Positions 6,228 through 13,738 of a stretch of 14,228 nt of DNA are shown in pieces. This stretch comes from an uncultured Collinsella sp. (lineage in GTDB: Bacteria; Actinomycetota; Coriobacteriia; Coriobacteriales; Coriobacteriaceae). The translations under genes were made by a program, and so were the position numbers. Where the stretch lies: NCBI GenBank assembly GCA_958448375.1, contig CAUDDU010000005.1, positions 1-14,228 of the forward strand, in the 5' to 3' direction. The notes below the pieces were generated by a model. That model ran no database searches and was not told where the DNA came from. It was given only the letters and a program-made list of their open reading frames with translations. The stretch's first letter is position 1. Every line of letters starts with the position of its first letter.

Positions 6228-8417
6228 CTAAATCAATTTGGTTGACTCCAGTTTTTCGATGATCCAGTCGTTGGCTTTGATGACCGGGCGGCGGAAGACG
6301 ACGCCCAGTGCCAGCGACGGAATCAGATAGCTCGCCAGAATGCCTAGCTCAATCCAGTACTCCATGTGGTACGCACCGGCCATGGCGGCATGCATGGCGT
6401 TGATGCCGTGGGTGAACGGCAGGAACGGATAGATCGCCTGGAACACGGGGCCGGTCATCTCGATGGGGAACGTGCCGCCCGAACCGCCGACCTGCATGAC
6501 CAGCAGCACGACGGCGAGCGCCTTGCCGATATCGCCAAACGAAACCGTAAGCGTGTAGACGATATTGGAGAACACGAGACTCGCGACCCAGCCCGCCAGC
6601 ACAAACTGCAGCGGGTCGTCGCACTGGATGCCAAAGAACAGGATGTCGCCCGCACACACGAGCGTTGCCTGCAGCAAGGCCAGACCGCCAAAGAACAGGT
6701 AGCGGCCCAGGTAGATCTCGTGCAGGCGCACGGGGATGAGCTCGTTGATAAGCTCATCGTCAACCGAGACCTTCATCATGGCCGCCAGCACAATCGAGCC
6801 CACCCAGAGCGACAGAATCGTGTAGAACGGTGCCATGGCCGAACCGTAGTTGCGAATCGGATAGACCGGCTTGCGATCGAGCGCGACGGGGCCGGAAAGC
6901 GACACGGCCAGACCCTCGGGATCATTGCCGATCATCGTCTTGATCGTAGCGAGGTCATCCGACATCAAGGCGCCGTCGAGCTCGTCCTTAAACGCGCTGA
7001 TCTTGTCCGACGCCTCGCCCAGCTGATCAGAAGCCTTATTGACCAGCTTTGCAGCCTTGGAGAGGCCCTTTGCCAGCGAACCGGATGCGTCGGTCAGGCC
7101 GCCTACGGCGCTATCCAGGTCGCCCGAGATGCCATCAAGCGAGTCCAGAATGCCCGAAACCGTCTTCTTGAGCTCCTTGGCCTTAACCGAGAACGTGGAA
7201 TCGTAATCGGATTTGGCACCCGCGATGCCGGCCTTGGCATCAGCGATGGCCTGATCGACCTCGGCACGCGAGTTGTTGACCTCGGCCATGCTATCGGAGA
7301 GAGACTTCGCGGTAGCCGCCAGATCCTTGGCATTGTTGCGGTACTCAACGGCGATTCTGCCCAGCGACGTCGCGGCGGACTTGAGGCCGTCCTTCAAATT
7401 CTCATCGCTCACCTGGTCGGCAAGGCTGCGGAGCTGATCGGCCATCGCATCGATATCCTTGGCGCGCGCATTGAGGGCCGCAGCGGCATCGTTGAGTTGG
7501 GACACCGTAAGGTCGACATGCTGGTTTGCGGTGTCGAACGCCTTCGCGAGCTCGGCAGACACATTGTCGAACGAACCAGCACTTCCATCGATTGCGGCAT
7601 CGATGGCATCGTTTGCCGCCTTAAGCGCTTCTTTGGAATCATCGATGCCGCTTTTGGCATGTTCCATGAGCTGCTTTGTCGACTCATCGACGGCACCGGT
7701 CTGCTTGAGCATGCCGCTCGCCGACGTCAGTGAATCGGACGTGGAGCTCAAAATGCCCGCCAGCGACGAAGCATTTGCCTGAACGTCTCGCAGGTCCTCA
7801 ATCGAATCGCCGAGCGTCGAGGACAGGTTGGCGATAAAGTTGCTGACCTGGTCGGTACTCATGTAATCGAGCAGGCTGGACACGGTCTTGAGCCCGATGG
7901 TCGTAATGGTTTCGGTAAAGGTCTCGTTAACTTGACTCTGAACAGCGCTCGAGCCTTTCTCGGTCACGATCTGTGCGATGGCGTTGGCCTTCTGATTCTC
8001 GTAGAACTCGATATCGGCATGCTTCACGTTCGTCGAGAAGAGCGTCATCATGTCGGCGCTAAACGTTTTGGGGATGACCACAGCGGCGTAATACGCGCCC
8101 GACTTGACACCATCGATGGCCTTATCGCGGTCGTTGAGCACGACCCAATCGAAGCTCTCGTTGCCGCGCAGGGTGGCGGTCACGTTTTCACCCACGTTGA
8201 CCTCAACGGGGATCAGATCGCTCTCGTAACCCTCATCGGTGTTGACCACGGCGATCTTAAGATTGCCGGTGTTGCCGTACGGGTCCCAGCTGCCGGCGAT
8301 GTTAAACCACGCGTACAGGCACGGTACGATAACGAGGCCCATCACGACAACCAAGCCGATTACGGAGCGAGACACATTTTGGACATCGCGCTTAAACAGA
8401 TGCAGGATGTTCTTCAT
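6228..8417 (-). CDS. YhgE/Pip domain-containing membrane protein (smaller, distal of the pair)
   Basis: This 729-residue protein belongs to the YhgE/Pip family, ABC-2-permease-like envelope proteins related to Lactococcus phage infection protein PIP and sharing an N-terminal domain with EsaA/YueB. Helix 1 (about 18-40) is followed by the family motif WDPYGNT (44-50) and YYAAVVIPKTFS (109-120). A long helical, Ser/Ala/Asp-rich, coiled-coil-like region (about 150-490) with many heptad-type repeats probably lies outside the membrane. The C-terminal permease part begins at PVYPIRNYGSAMAPFYT (517-533) and has about five more helices, with GGSGGTFPIEM (644-654) and YPFLPFTHGIN (663-673). The ATG at 8417 directly follows the upstream TAA. 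Its near-perfect Shine-Dalgarno AAGGAGGTGA lies in the end of the upstream gene, so translation is probably coupled. Molecular function is unknown; phage adsorption or substrate export are possibilities from relatives. Confidence 0.9.
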   Translation of the reverse strand: MKNILHLFKRDVQNVSRSVIGLVVVMGLVIVPCLYAWFNIAGSWDPYGNTGNLKIAVVNTDEGYESDLIPVEVNVGENVTATLRGNESFDWVVLNDRDKAIDGVKSGAYYAAVVIPKTFSADMMTLFSTNVKHADIEFYENQKANAIAQIVTEKGSSAVQSQVNETFTETITTIGLKTVSSLLDYMSTDQVSNFIANLSSTLGDSIEDLRDVQANASSLAGILSSTSDSLTSASGMLKQTGAVDESTKQLMEHAKSGIDDSKEALKAANDAIDAAIDGSAGSFDNVSAELAKAFDTANQHVDLTVSQLNDAAAALNARAKDIDAMADQLRSLADQVSDENLKDGLKSAATSLGRIAVEYRNNAKDLAATAKSLSDSMAEVNNSRAEVDQAIADAKAGIAGAKSDYDSTFSVKAKELKKTVSGILDSLDGISGDLDSAVGGLTDASGSLAKGLSKAAKLVNKASDQLGEASDKISAFKDELDGALMSDDLATIKTMIGNDPEGLAVSLSGPVALDRKPVYPIRNYGSAMAPFYTILSLWVGSIVLAAMMKVSVDDELINELIPVRLHEIYLGRYLFFGGLALLQATLVCAGDILFFGIQCDDPLQFVLAGWVASLVFSNIVYTLTVSFGDIGKALAVVLLVMQVGGSGGTFPIEMTGPVFQAIYPFLPFTHGINAMHAAMAGAYHMEYWIELGILASYLIPSLALGVVFRRPVIKANDWIIEKLESTKLI

Positions 8418-11234
8418 TTATGCCTCACCTCCTTTGGAGTGCTTGCCAAGCGGAGTGGCATTTCCATCATTTGTGGCTGTACTGTCGCTGTCCTGAGATT
8501 TATGGTTCGAGCCTATATGCGGCAAGCGGCCCGCGGACTGATCGCCGCCCTTGGCACCACGCTCGCTGGCGTTGAGGCCAAACATGTAGCGGGCGGCAGG
8601 AATGGCGGCCGTGTGCTCGCGCATCTCGCGACGCAGGTCCTCATCCGAAAGCGCCGAGATGCGCATCTGGGTATTGAGGCTCGCTCGGATATATTCGATA
8701 TTGATCAGCCAGCCGCAGATGGCAATAACCGAGATGATCCAAATGACAAGCAGGATGATCTTGCCGTTATTGTCGATATCGAGAACCGTCGACAGGACAA
8801 AGAGCAGGACCTGAACGCCCACCACGGCGGCAAAACCGCCCTTGATGTAGTACGGGTAGCGATGTTCAAAGGCGACCGCATGATCGAGCAGTTCGCGACG
8901 GTACGAATCGGAATCGAGCATGACGCGCATGGCCGTGCGCAGCGAGTAGCGCTGGCGCGGCAGGTCGTTGGACTCGCAAATCATCATACCGGTCGTGGAG
9001 AGCTGTTTATCAAAGAGCAGGTTAAGGTTGAGCAGCAGCGGACGCAGCTGCAGGCCGATAAAGAGCGCCACGATCAAGAACACGCCCAGAATGCACAGGT
9101 TAAACAGGTAGTTAAACGAGTACATGCCGCCGACCGTCTCGCGCAGCAGATTGATGCCGTAGGTAAAGGGCAGCAGCGGGTGCAGCCACTGGAAGAAGCC
9201 AGGCATCATCTCGATGGGGTACATGCCCGACGAACCCGGGATCTGCACGATAACCAGAATGACGCCGATTGCCTTGCCGATGTGCTTAAACGTAGTGGAC
9301 AGCGCGTAAATGATGTTGACGTACGTAAACGAGATGGCGATGCCGCCCAGCACGAACAGCAGCGGGTTGACGCACTGTACGCCAATGACCAGATCACCCA
9401 CCGTAACGATGATGGCCTGCAACGCGCCCAGGATCACCATGAGCAACCAGCGGCCAAAGTAGCCTTGGCGCGCCGTAAAGCTGCCAACACCTTCACGGTC
9501 GACCTCGAGCTTGTAGATGGCGATGAGCACATAGCCGCCCACCCAAAGCGCCAGATTGGTGTAGAAGGGAGCGATGCCCGAGCCAAAGCTCTTGACCGGA
9601 TAGATCGACTTGGACGTCAGCTCGACCGGAGAGGCCATGAAATCTGCCACGTCATTGACATCGACGCCCATAAGGTCGGCGAGCTCGCCCATAGACTCAG
9701 AGGTCTGCAGCGCCGCGATGTCATTGGCTGCGGTCGCAAGCTTGTCCTGGACCTTGGCAAGCGAGGAATCGGTCTGGGACAGCGTGGTCTTGGCCTGGCC
9801 GAGCGTAGCGTTAAGCTGCGAAAGCGTACCGCGCGCATTTGCAAGTGTAGGTGTCATACCCGAGACGATACCGGTCAGGTCGCCCGAAACGGCAGCAAAA
9901 GAGTCGAGCGCGCTCGAGGCCTTCGGCAGCGCGTTTTGGCCCAAGTCCGTCTGGGCTTGGCCAAGGTTGGTCGCACCGGTATGAATTGCGTTATTGATAG
10001 CGTCACTGGCACCCGAAACAGCCGCTGCGTCATTCGCCATGGCGCTCGACTGCGCGGACAGACCGTCCTTGATGCTCTGAAGCTTTTCATTCTGCTCTCG
10101 AAGCAAATCGATGGTCGATACAATGCGCGCGTCAATTTCCTCGGAACCTGTCGACGTGTCATTGGCGAGAATCTCCAAGTGCCCGATAACGGCCTTATTG
10201 TGGTCGATCGTCGCTTGAAGAGACTCGAGCGAGTTGTCGATACGGGTGGTCGTAGATGTGACCGCGCCCGTCAGCTTGCCGATGGCAGCGTTCGCAGAGG
10301 CCGACGTCTTGGTGAGCGCAAGGCTGCCTTCCGAGAGCGCCTTGGAGAGCGAGGTGATGGAGTTGCCCGCCGTGGTGCGAGCTTCGCTCAGCAGGTCGTT
10401 GCCCTGGGAGATCGCCTGCGTCAGCGACGGTGCCTGGCCTTGCAAGCCGGCAAGTGCCGCATCAGCCGAGGCGATAGCGCCACTCGTCTTATCGATGGCG
10501 GCATTCATATCGCCAATCGAATCGCGCACCTCGCCCAAGGTGTCGGACGCCTCGGACACCGAACTTGCCAGCGAGTCCTGAGTCTGGGTTGCCTTGTCCT
10601 TTAAATCGACACCGGCATCCTTGGCGATACCGGCAACAGTCTTGCCTACCGTAGAGCCAAATTCCGAGTTGATCTGCTCCTCGATGGTGTTTGCACCGGT
10701 ATCGGTAACCTTGGGCGCAATGGCGCTCTTCTTCTCATTGACGTAGTACGTGAGCTTGGGCTGATGGTAGTTGCCGTCGAGCATCGAAACCAGGTTATCC
10801 GAGAAGTTCTTGGGAATCACGATAGCGGCATAGTACTCGCCGCTCTCGACGCCCTCCTTGGCATCGGCCGTCGAGTCGACGAAGGTCCAGCCCAGCTGAT
10901 CGTTCTCCTTGAGCTGATCGACAACCTGATCGCCCGCGTTGAGCTCACCCACCAAGTCGTTTTGGGTGCCTCGATCGTTGTTGGCGATAGCAATCTTGAT
11001 GCCTTGGGTGTTTCCATACGGATCCCAGTTTGCCACGATGTTATACCAGGCATACAGCGAGGGAATAACGCACACGCCTAGGGTAACCACCAGGGCGACG
11101 GGGTTCACAAGCAGTCGCTTAATGTCGCGCTTAAATATCGCAAAGGACACCTTTGCATTGGATAGTTTGCTGCCGAGACTCACGCTTGGACCATCCATCC
11201 TGTCGTTAAATCGAATCGTACTATCGACAACCAT
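8418..11234 (-). CDS. YhgE/Pip domain-containing membrane protein with C-terminal extension (larger, proximal)
   Basis: This protein of about 938 residues is the larger YhgE/Pip homologue and first gene of the pair. Visible are helix 1 (about 41-67), WDPYGNT (70-76), YYAAIVIPKNFS (134-145), a long Ala/Ser/Thr-rich coiled-coil-like region (about 200-520), then the C-terminal permease part from YPVKSFGSGIAPFYT (545-559) with GSSGMYPIEM (667-676) and HPLLPFTYGIN (685-695). Unlike its partner it continues past the last family helix for about 190 residues: a soluble linker, two more predicted helices (about 799-818 and 826-846), and a hydrophilic tail. The start is unclear: ATG 11234 has no ribosome site, TTG 11267 extends the frame by 11 residues, and ATG 11198 shortens it. 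The clearly family-like sequence starts only at KVSFAIFKRDIKRL, near residue 28. The gene abuts the next one with no spacer. Function unknown. Confidence 0.88.
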   Translation of the reverse strand: MVVDSTIRFNDRMDGPSVSLGSKLSNAKVSFAIFKRDIKRLLVNPVALVVTLGVCVIPSLYAWYNIVANWDPYGNTQGIKIAIANNDRGTQNDLVGELNAGDQVVDQLKENDQLGWTFVDSTADAKEGVESGEYYAAIVIPKNFSDNLVSMLDGNYHQPKLTYYVNEKKSAIAPKVTDTGANTIEEQINSEFGSTVGKTVAGIAKDAGVDLKDKATQTQDSLASSVSEASDTLGEVRDSIGDMNAAIDKTSGAIASADAALAGLQGQAPSLTQAISQGNDLLSEARTTAGNSITSLSKALSEGSLALTKTSASANAAIGKLTGAVTSTTTRIDNSLESLQATIDHNKAVIGHLEILANDTSTGSEEIDARIVSTIDLLREQNEKLQSIKDGLSAQSSAMANDAAAVSGASDAINNAIHTGATNLGQAQTDLGQNALPKASSALDSFAAVSGDLTGIVSGMTPTLANARGTLSQLNATLGQAKTTLSQTDSSLAKVQDKLATAANDIAALQTSESMGELADLMGVDVNDVADFMASPVELTSKSIYPVKSFGSGIAPFYTNLALWVGGYVLIAIYKLEVDREGVGSFTARQGYFGRWLLMVILGALQAIIVTVGDLVIGVQCVNPLLFVLGGIAISFTYVNIIYALSTTFKHIGKAIGVILVIVQIPGSSGMYPIEMMPGFFQWLHPLLPFTYGINLLRETVGGMYSFNYLFNLCILGVFLIVALFIGLQLRPLLLNLNLLFDKQLSTTGMMICESNDLPRQRYSLRTAMRVMLDSDSYRRELLDHAVAFEHRYPYYIKGGFAAVVGVQVLLFVLSTVLDIDNNGKIILLVIWIISVIAICGWLINIEYIRASLNTQMRISALSDEDLRREMREHTAAIPAARYMFGLNASERGAKGGDQSAGRLPHIGSNHKSQDSDSTATNDGNATPLGKHSKGGEA

Positions 11235-11290
11235 TGTACGTAGGCGCTTTAGCGTCTCAGAGCACAATGGTATTGAGTTTTGCGGGTAGC

Positions 11291-11296
11291 AATATA
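11291..11296 (-). promoter_or_regulatory. Putative -10 box of the YhgE/Pip operon
   Basis: TATATT reads on the minus strand from 11296 to 11291, predicting a transcript start near 11284. No good -35 is found at 17 bp. The leader to any candidate start codon is short (about 17-86 bases) and lacks a convincing Shine-Dalgarno, which makes both promoter and start codon tentative. Confidence 0.35.
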
Positions 11297-11314
11297 CTAC
11301 GAAGATGAGTTAGC

Positions 11315-11328
11315 GTACAGATGTACAG
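11315..11328. repeat. GTACAG direct repeat upstream of the YhgE/Pip operon
   Basis: GTACAG occurs at 11315-11320 and again at 11323-11328, an 8-bp period. Because GTAC is self-complementary, the pair also forms a dyad (GTAC, 4 bp, GTAC). It sits about 20 bp upstream of the putative -10 box, around the -35 position, where an operator or activator site would be expected. No adjacent regulator gene is visible. Confidence 0.3.
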
Positions 11329-11364
11329 TATCCTAAATTTCAGCAGGTCACAAAACCACAACCC

Positions 11365-11402
11365 GCACAAATAAATGATCCCTTGGGGACGGAGGGATCA
11401 TT
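11365..11402 (-). terminator. Second hairpin downstream of htpG, probable terminator
   Basis: Arms 11374-11383 and 11393-11402 (outer AATGATCCC with GGGATCATT) pair over 10 bp. The T-rich sequence TATTTGTG follows on the minus strand. It lies just beyond the larger hairpin at 11411-11480, so htpG appears to end in two consecutive hairpins. The loop side contains CTTGGGGACG, which recurs near the acetyltransferase gene. Confidence 0.55.
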
Positions 11403-11410
11403 CAAAAGGA

Positions 11411-11480
11411 AACGAGAGTGGAAAATCTCTCACTTCAAGCCCGCATTCGAGCCAAAAGTGGGAGATTATCCACTCTCGTT
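11411..11480 (-). terminator. Very long hairpin immediately downstream of htpG
   Basis: Outer arms AACGAGAGTGGA (11411-11422) and TCCACTCTCGTT (11469-11480) pair perfectly. The stem continues inward to 11435/11456, giving 25 positions with one A/A mismatch and one G-T wobble around a 20-base loop. It begins 31 bases after the htpG stop codon. The tail on the minus strand (TTTCCTTTTG) is only broken T-rich. It could act as terminator, 3'-end stabiliser, or both. Confidence 0.6.
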
Positions 11481-11510
11481 CTAATCTAGTTACGGTGCCG
11501 TATCCCCGAA

Positions 11511-13535
11511 CTACATCAAGTTGCAAACAGCTGCTGCGAAGGCAACGGGGTCCTCGGGCAGAATGCCCTCGACCAGCAGGGCCTGGTCATAGAGCAAACC
11601 GGAGTACTGCTTGATCTTGTCGGCGTCGCCCGCCTTCTGAGCGGCGACGAGCTTGGAAAAGACCGGGTGCTTGGCGTTGAGCTCGAGCACGCGCTGGCTC
11701 TTGGGCATACCGTCGGGCGCGCCCTCGGGACCCTTCTGGAGCACCTTCTCCATCTCGAGCGAAAGCGGGCCCTCGGTGGTGATGCACGCGGGAGCATCGG
11801 TCAGGCGCGCAGAGACGGCAACCTTCTCGACCTTGTCGCCGAGTGCCTCCTTCATGGCGTTAAAGAGGTCCTCGTTCTCCTTGGTGGCGTCCTCGGCCTC
11901 CTTTTTCTCGTCCTCGGTCGCCAGGTCAAGATCACCGGTTGCGACGTTCTTGAGCTCCAGGTGACGATCCTCAACCTCGGGCTCGGCACCATCGGCCACG
12001 GCCTTCTCGGCAGCCTCGCGGGCGGCATCGTCCTCGTAGATCTTGGGCATATCGGCGGCAACGTACTCACGCATAGCCTGGAACGTGAACTCATCCACAT
12101 CCTGCGTCAGCAGCAGCACGTCATAGCCGCGGTCGAGCACGCCCTTTACCACGGGCATCTTGGCCAAGCGCTCACGCGAGTCGCCGGCGGCGTAGTAGAT
12201 GGCCTTCTGATCCTCAGGCATGCCCTTGGCATACTCGGCCAGGGTAATCATCTTCTGTTCCTTGGCAGACCAGAACAGCAACAGGTCAGCGAGCTCATCG
12301 GCCTTCATGCCATAGCTCGAGTAGATGCCGTACTTAAGACCGCGGCCAAAGTTCTCAAAGAACTTCTCGTAGGCCTCGCGGTCGTTGTCACGCATATCCT
12401 CAAGGTCGGCGGTAATCTTCTTTTCCACACGCTTGGCGATGGCCTTGAGCTGACGGTTCTGCTGCAGCGTCTCGCGCGAGATGTTGAGCGACACGTCGGC
12501 GGAATCCACGACGCCGCGGACAAAGTTGTAGTAGTCGGGCAGCAGGTCGTCGCACTTCTCCATGATCAGGACGTTGGAGCTGTAGAGCGCCAGACCCTTC
12601 TCGTAGTCCTTGCTGTACAGATCGAACGGCGCGCGTCCCGGCACAAACAGCAGGGCGTCATACTCGAGCGTGCCCTCGGCATGGAAGCTGATGGTGCGCG
12701 CAGGATCGTCAAAGTCGTGGAACGTGGACTTGTAGAACTCGTCGTAGTCCTTCTGCTCGACATCGGAGCTGCGCTTTTTCCAGATCGGCGTCATGGAGTT
12801 GATGGTCTCGAGCTCCTGGTAGTCCTCGTACTCGGGCGTGTAGTCATCGCCAGCATCCTCGGGCTTGGGCTTCTGGCGGCTCTTGGACACCATCATCTGG
12901 ATCGGGTAACGCACATAGTTACTGTACTGCTGAATTAGGCTCTTGAGGCCCCACTCGGTCAGGAAGCGATCGTAGGTCTCGGCCTCGCCGTCGGCATCGA
13001 GCTTCTCGTTCTCGCGCAGCGTTAGGATGACATCGGTACCGTGCTCGGCACGCTCGCCGTCCTCGATGGTGTAGCCCTCAAGACCGTCGGATTCCCACAC
13101 ATGGGCGACATCCTCGCCGTAGGCGCGGCTGACGACCTTCACATGGCTGGCGACCATAAAAGCCGAGTAGAAACCCACGCCAAACTGGCCGATGATGTCG
13201 ACATCCGAACCCTGCTGCTCGGCGTTCTCGGTCTTAAACTCCTCGGAGCCGGAATGGGCGATGGTGCCCAGATTGCGCTCGAGCTCCTCAGCGGTCATGC
13301 CAATGCCGTTATCCGAGATGGTAATGGTGCGGGCGTCTTTATCAAAGGAAACGCGAATAGCCAGGTCGCCCTGGTCGATCTTGACGCTCGGATCCTGCAG
13401 GCTCTTAAAGTTGAGCTTGTCGACGGCGTCGCTCGCGTTAGAGATAAGCTCGCGCAGGAAGATTTCCTTATTGGTGTAGATGGAGTTGATCATGAGGTCG
13501 AGCAGTTTTTTGCTCTCGGTCTTAAATTGACGCAT
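11511..13535 (-). CDS. htpG: Chaperone HtpG (bacterial Hsp90)
   Basis: HtpG is a cytoplasmic dimeric ATP-dependent chaperone that remodels client proteins under stress. The GHKL ATP site is visible as FLRELISNASDAVDKL (about 26-41, catalytic Glu29), DNGIGM (75-80) and GQFGVGFYSAFMV (116-128). The middle domain includes ETINSMTPIWKK and LNISRETLQQNRQLKAI, which contains the arginine region that contacts ATP. The C-terminal dimerisation domain ends at CNLM. At 674 residues it is some 40-50 longer than E. coli HtpG (624). Part of the extra length is an acidic, Ala/Glu-rich insert after YVAADMPKIYEDD in the C-terminal part. The ATG at 13535 has AAAGGA six bases upstream. No CIRCE element is seen. 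A terminator-like hairpin lies in the leader and two hairpins follow the gene. Confidence 0.97.
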   Translation of the reverse strand: MRQFKTESKKLLDLMINSIYTNKEIFLRELISNASDAVDKLNFKSLQDPSVKIDQGDLAIRVSFDKDARTITISDNGIGMTAEELERNLGTIAHSGSEEFKTENAEQQGSDVDIIGQFGVGFYSAFMVASHVKVVSRAYGEDVAHVWESDGLEGYTIEDGERAEHGTDVILTLRENEKLDADGEAETYDRFLTEWGLKSLIQQYSNYVRYPIQMMVSKSRQKPKPEDAGDDYTPEYEDYQELETINSMTPIWKKRSSDVEQKDYDEFYKSTFHDFDDPARTISFHAEGTLEYDALLFVPGRAPFDLYSKDYEKGLALYSSNVLIMEKCDDLLPDYYNFVRGVVDSADVSLNISRETLQQNRQLKAIAKRVEKKITADLEDMRDNDREAYEKFFENFGRGLKYGIYSSYGMKADELADLLLFWSAKEQKMITLAEYAKGMPEDQKAIYYAAGDSRERLAKMPVVKGVLDRGYDVLLLTQDVDEFTFQAMREYVAADMPKIYEDDAAREAAEKAVADGAEPEVEDRHLELKNVATGDLDLATEDEKKEAEDATKENEDLFNAMKEALGDKVEKVAVSARLTDAPACITTEGPLSLEMEKVLQKGPEGAPDGMPKSQRVLELNAKHPVFSKLVAAQKAGDADKIKQYSGLLYDQALLVEGILPEDPVAFAAAVCNLM

Positions 13536-13565
13536 GTGCAGTCCTTTCGCGCTACCCCCGTCCGC

Positions 13566-13590
13566 AAAAACGGCCCGGTCGCCCGAGCCG
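13566..13590 (-). terminator. Terminator-like hairpin in the htpG leader
   Basis: CGGCTCGG and CCGGGCCG (13590-13583 and 13578-13571 on the minus strand) form an 8-bp stem with one wobble and a GCGA loop, followed directly by TTTTT (13570-13566). It lies 31 bases before the htpG start codon and downstream of the putative htpG -10 at 13622-13627. It is either the terminator of the upstream acetyltransferase gene or an attenuator within the htpG leader. Confidence 0.65.
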
Positions 13591-13621
13591 AATCGCAGAC
13601 CTGCTATGTTCAGACTTAGAT

Positions 13622-13654
13622 TTTATAACCCATTAGCGCGCATATATACATATG
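13622..13654 (-). promoter_or_regulatory. Putative htpG promoter with overlapping palindrome
   Basis: TATAAA (13627 to 13622, minus strand) is a good -10 hexamer; the 17-bp-spaced -35 is a poor TGTATA. That -35 lies inside a 14-bp near-perfect palindrome, CATATATACATATG (13641-13654), in which only the innermost region carries a G-T mismatch. The overlap of palindrome and -35 suggests repression or activation by a dimeric factor. No gene for one is in the window. Confidence 0.4.
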
Positions 13655-13699
13655 GAATCGAAAAACTGTATGTCCGAGCGCTCCGATGCGCCAATTGCC

Positions 13700-13738
13700 A
13701 AGGAGCGTCCCCAAGTGCCGGCAGAAAAGGAACGTCCC
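13700..13738. repeat. Short direct repeat AAGGRRCGTCCC near the acetyltransferase stop
   Basis: AAGGAGCGTCCC (13700-13711) and AAGGAACGTCCC (13727-13738) match at 11 of 12 positions, 27 bp apart, separated by CAAGTGCCGGCAG and a few A residues. The second copy touches the stop codon of the acetyltransferase gene. The 10-mer CTTGGGGACG on the minus strand here also occurs on the plus strand at 11382-11391. This pattern suggests fragments of a dispersed intergenic repeat. Confidence 0.45.

Noticed and set aside
7932-10604. An 890-codon open frame on the plus strand, antisense to both YhgE/Pip genes.
   Set aside because: It lies exactly opposite two clearly conserved proteins, and its translation is rich in Arg, His, Val and Leu, typical of the complementary strand of GC-rich genes. 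No domain is recognisable, and the length is explained by codon bias of the real genes.
11667-12938. A 423-codon plus-strand frame antisense to htpG.
   Set aside because: It is the mirror of an unambiguous Hsp90 gene, with Val/Leu/Gly/His-rich shadow composition and no ribosome site of note.
13536-13700. A CIRCE (HrcA) element before htpG.
   Set aside because: The TTAGCACTC-N9-GAGTGCTAA dyad is not present on either strand in the leader.
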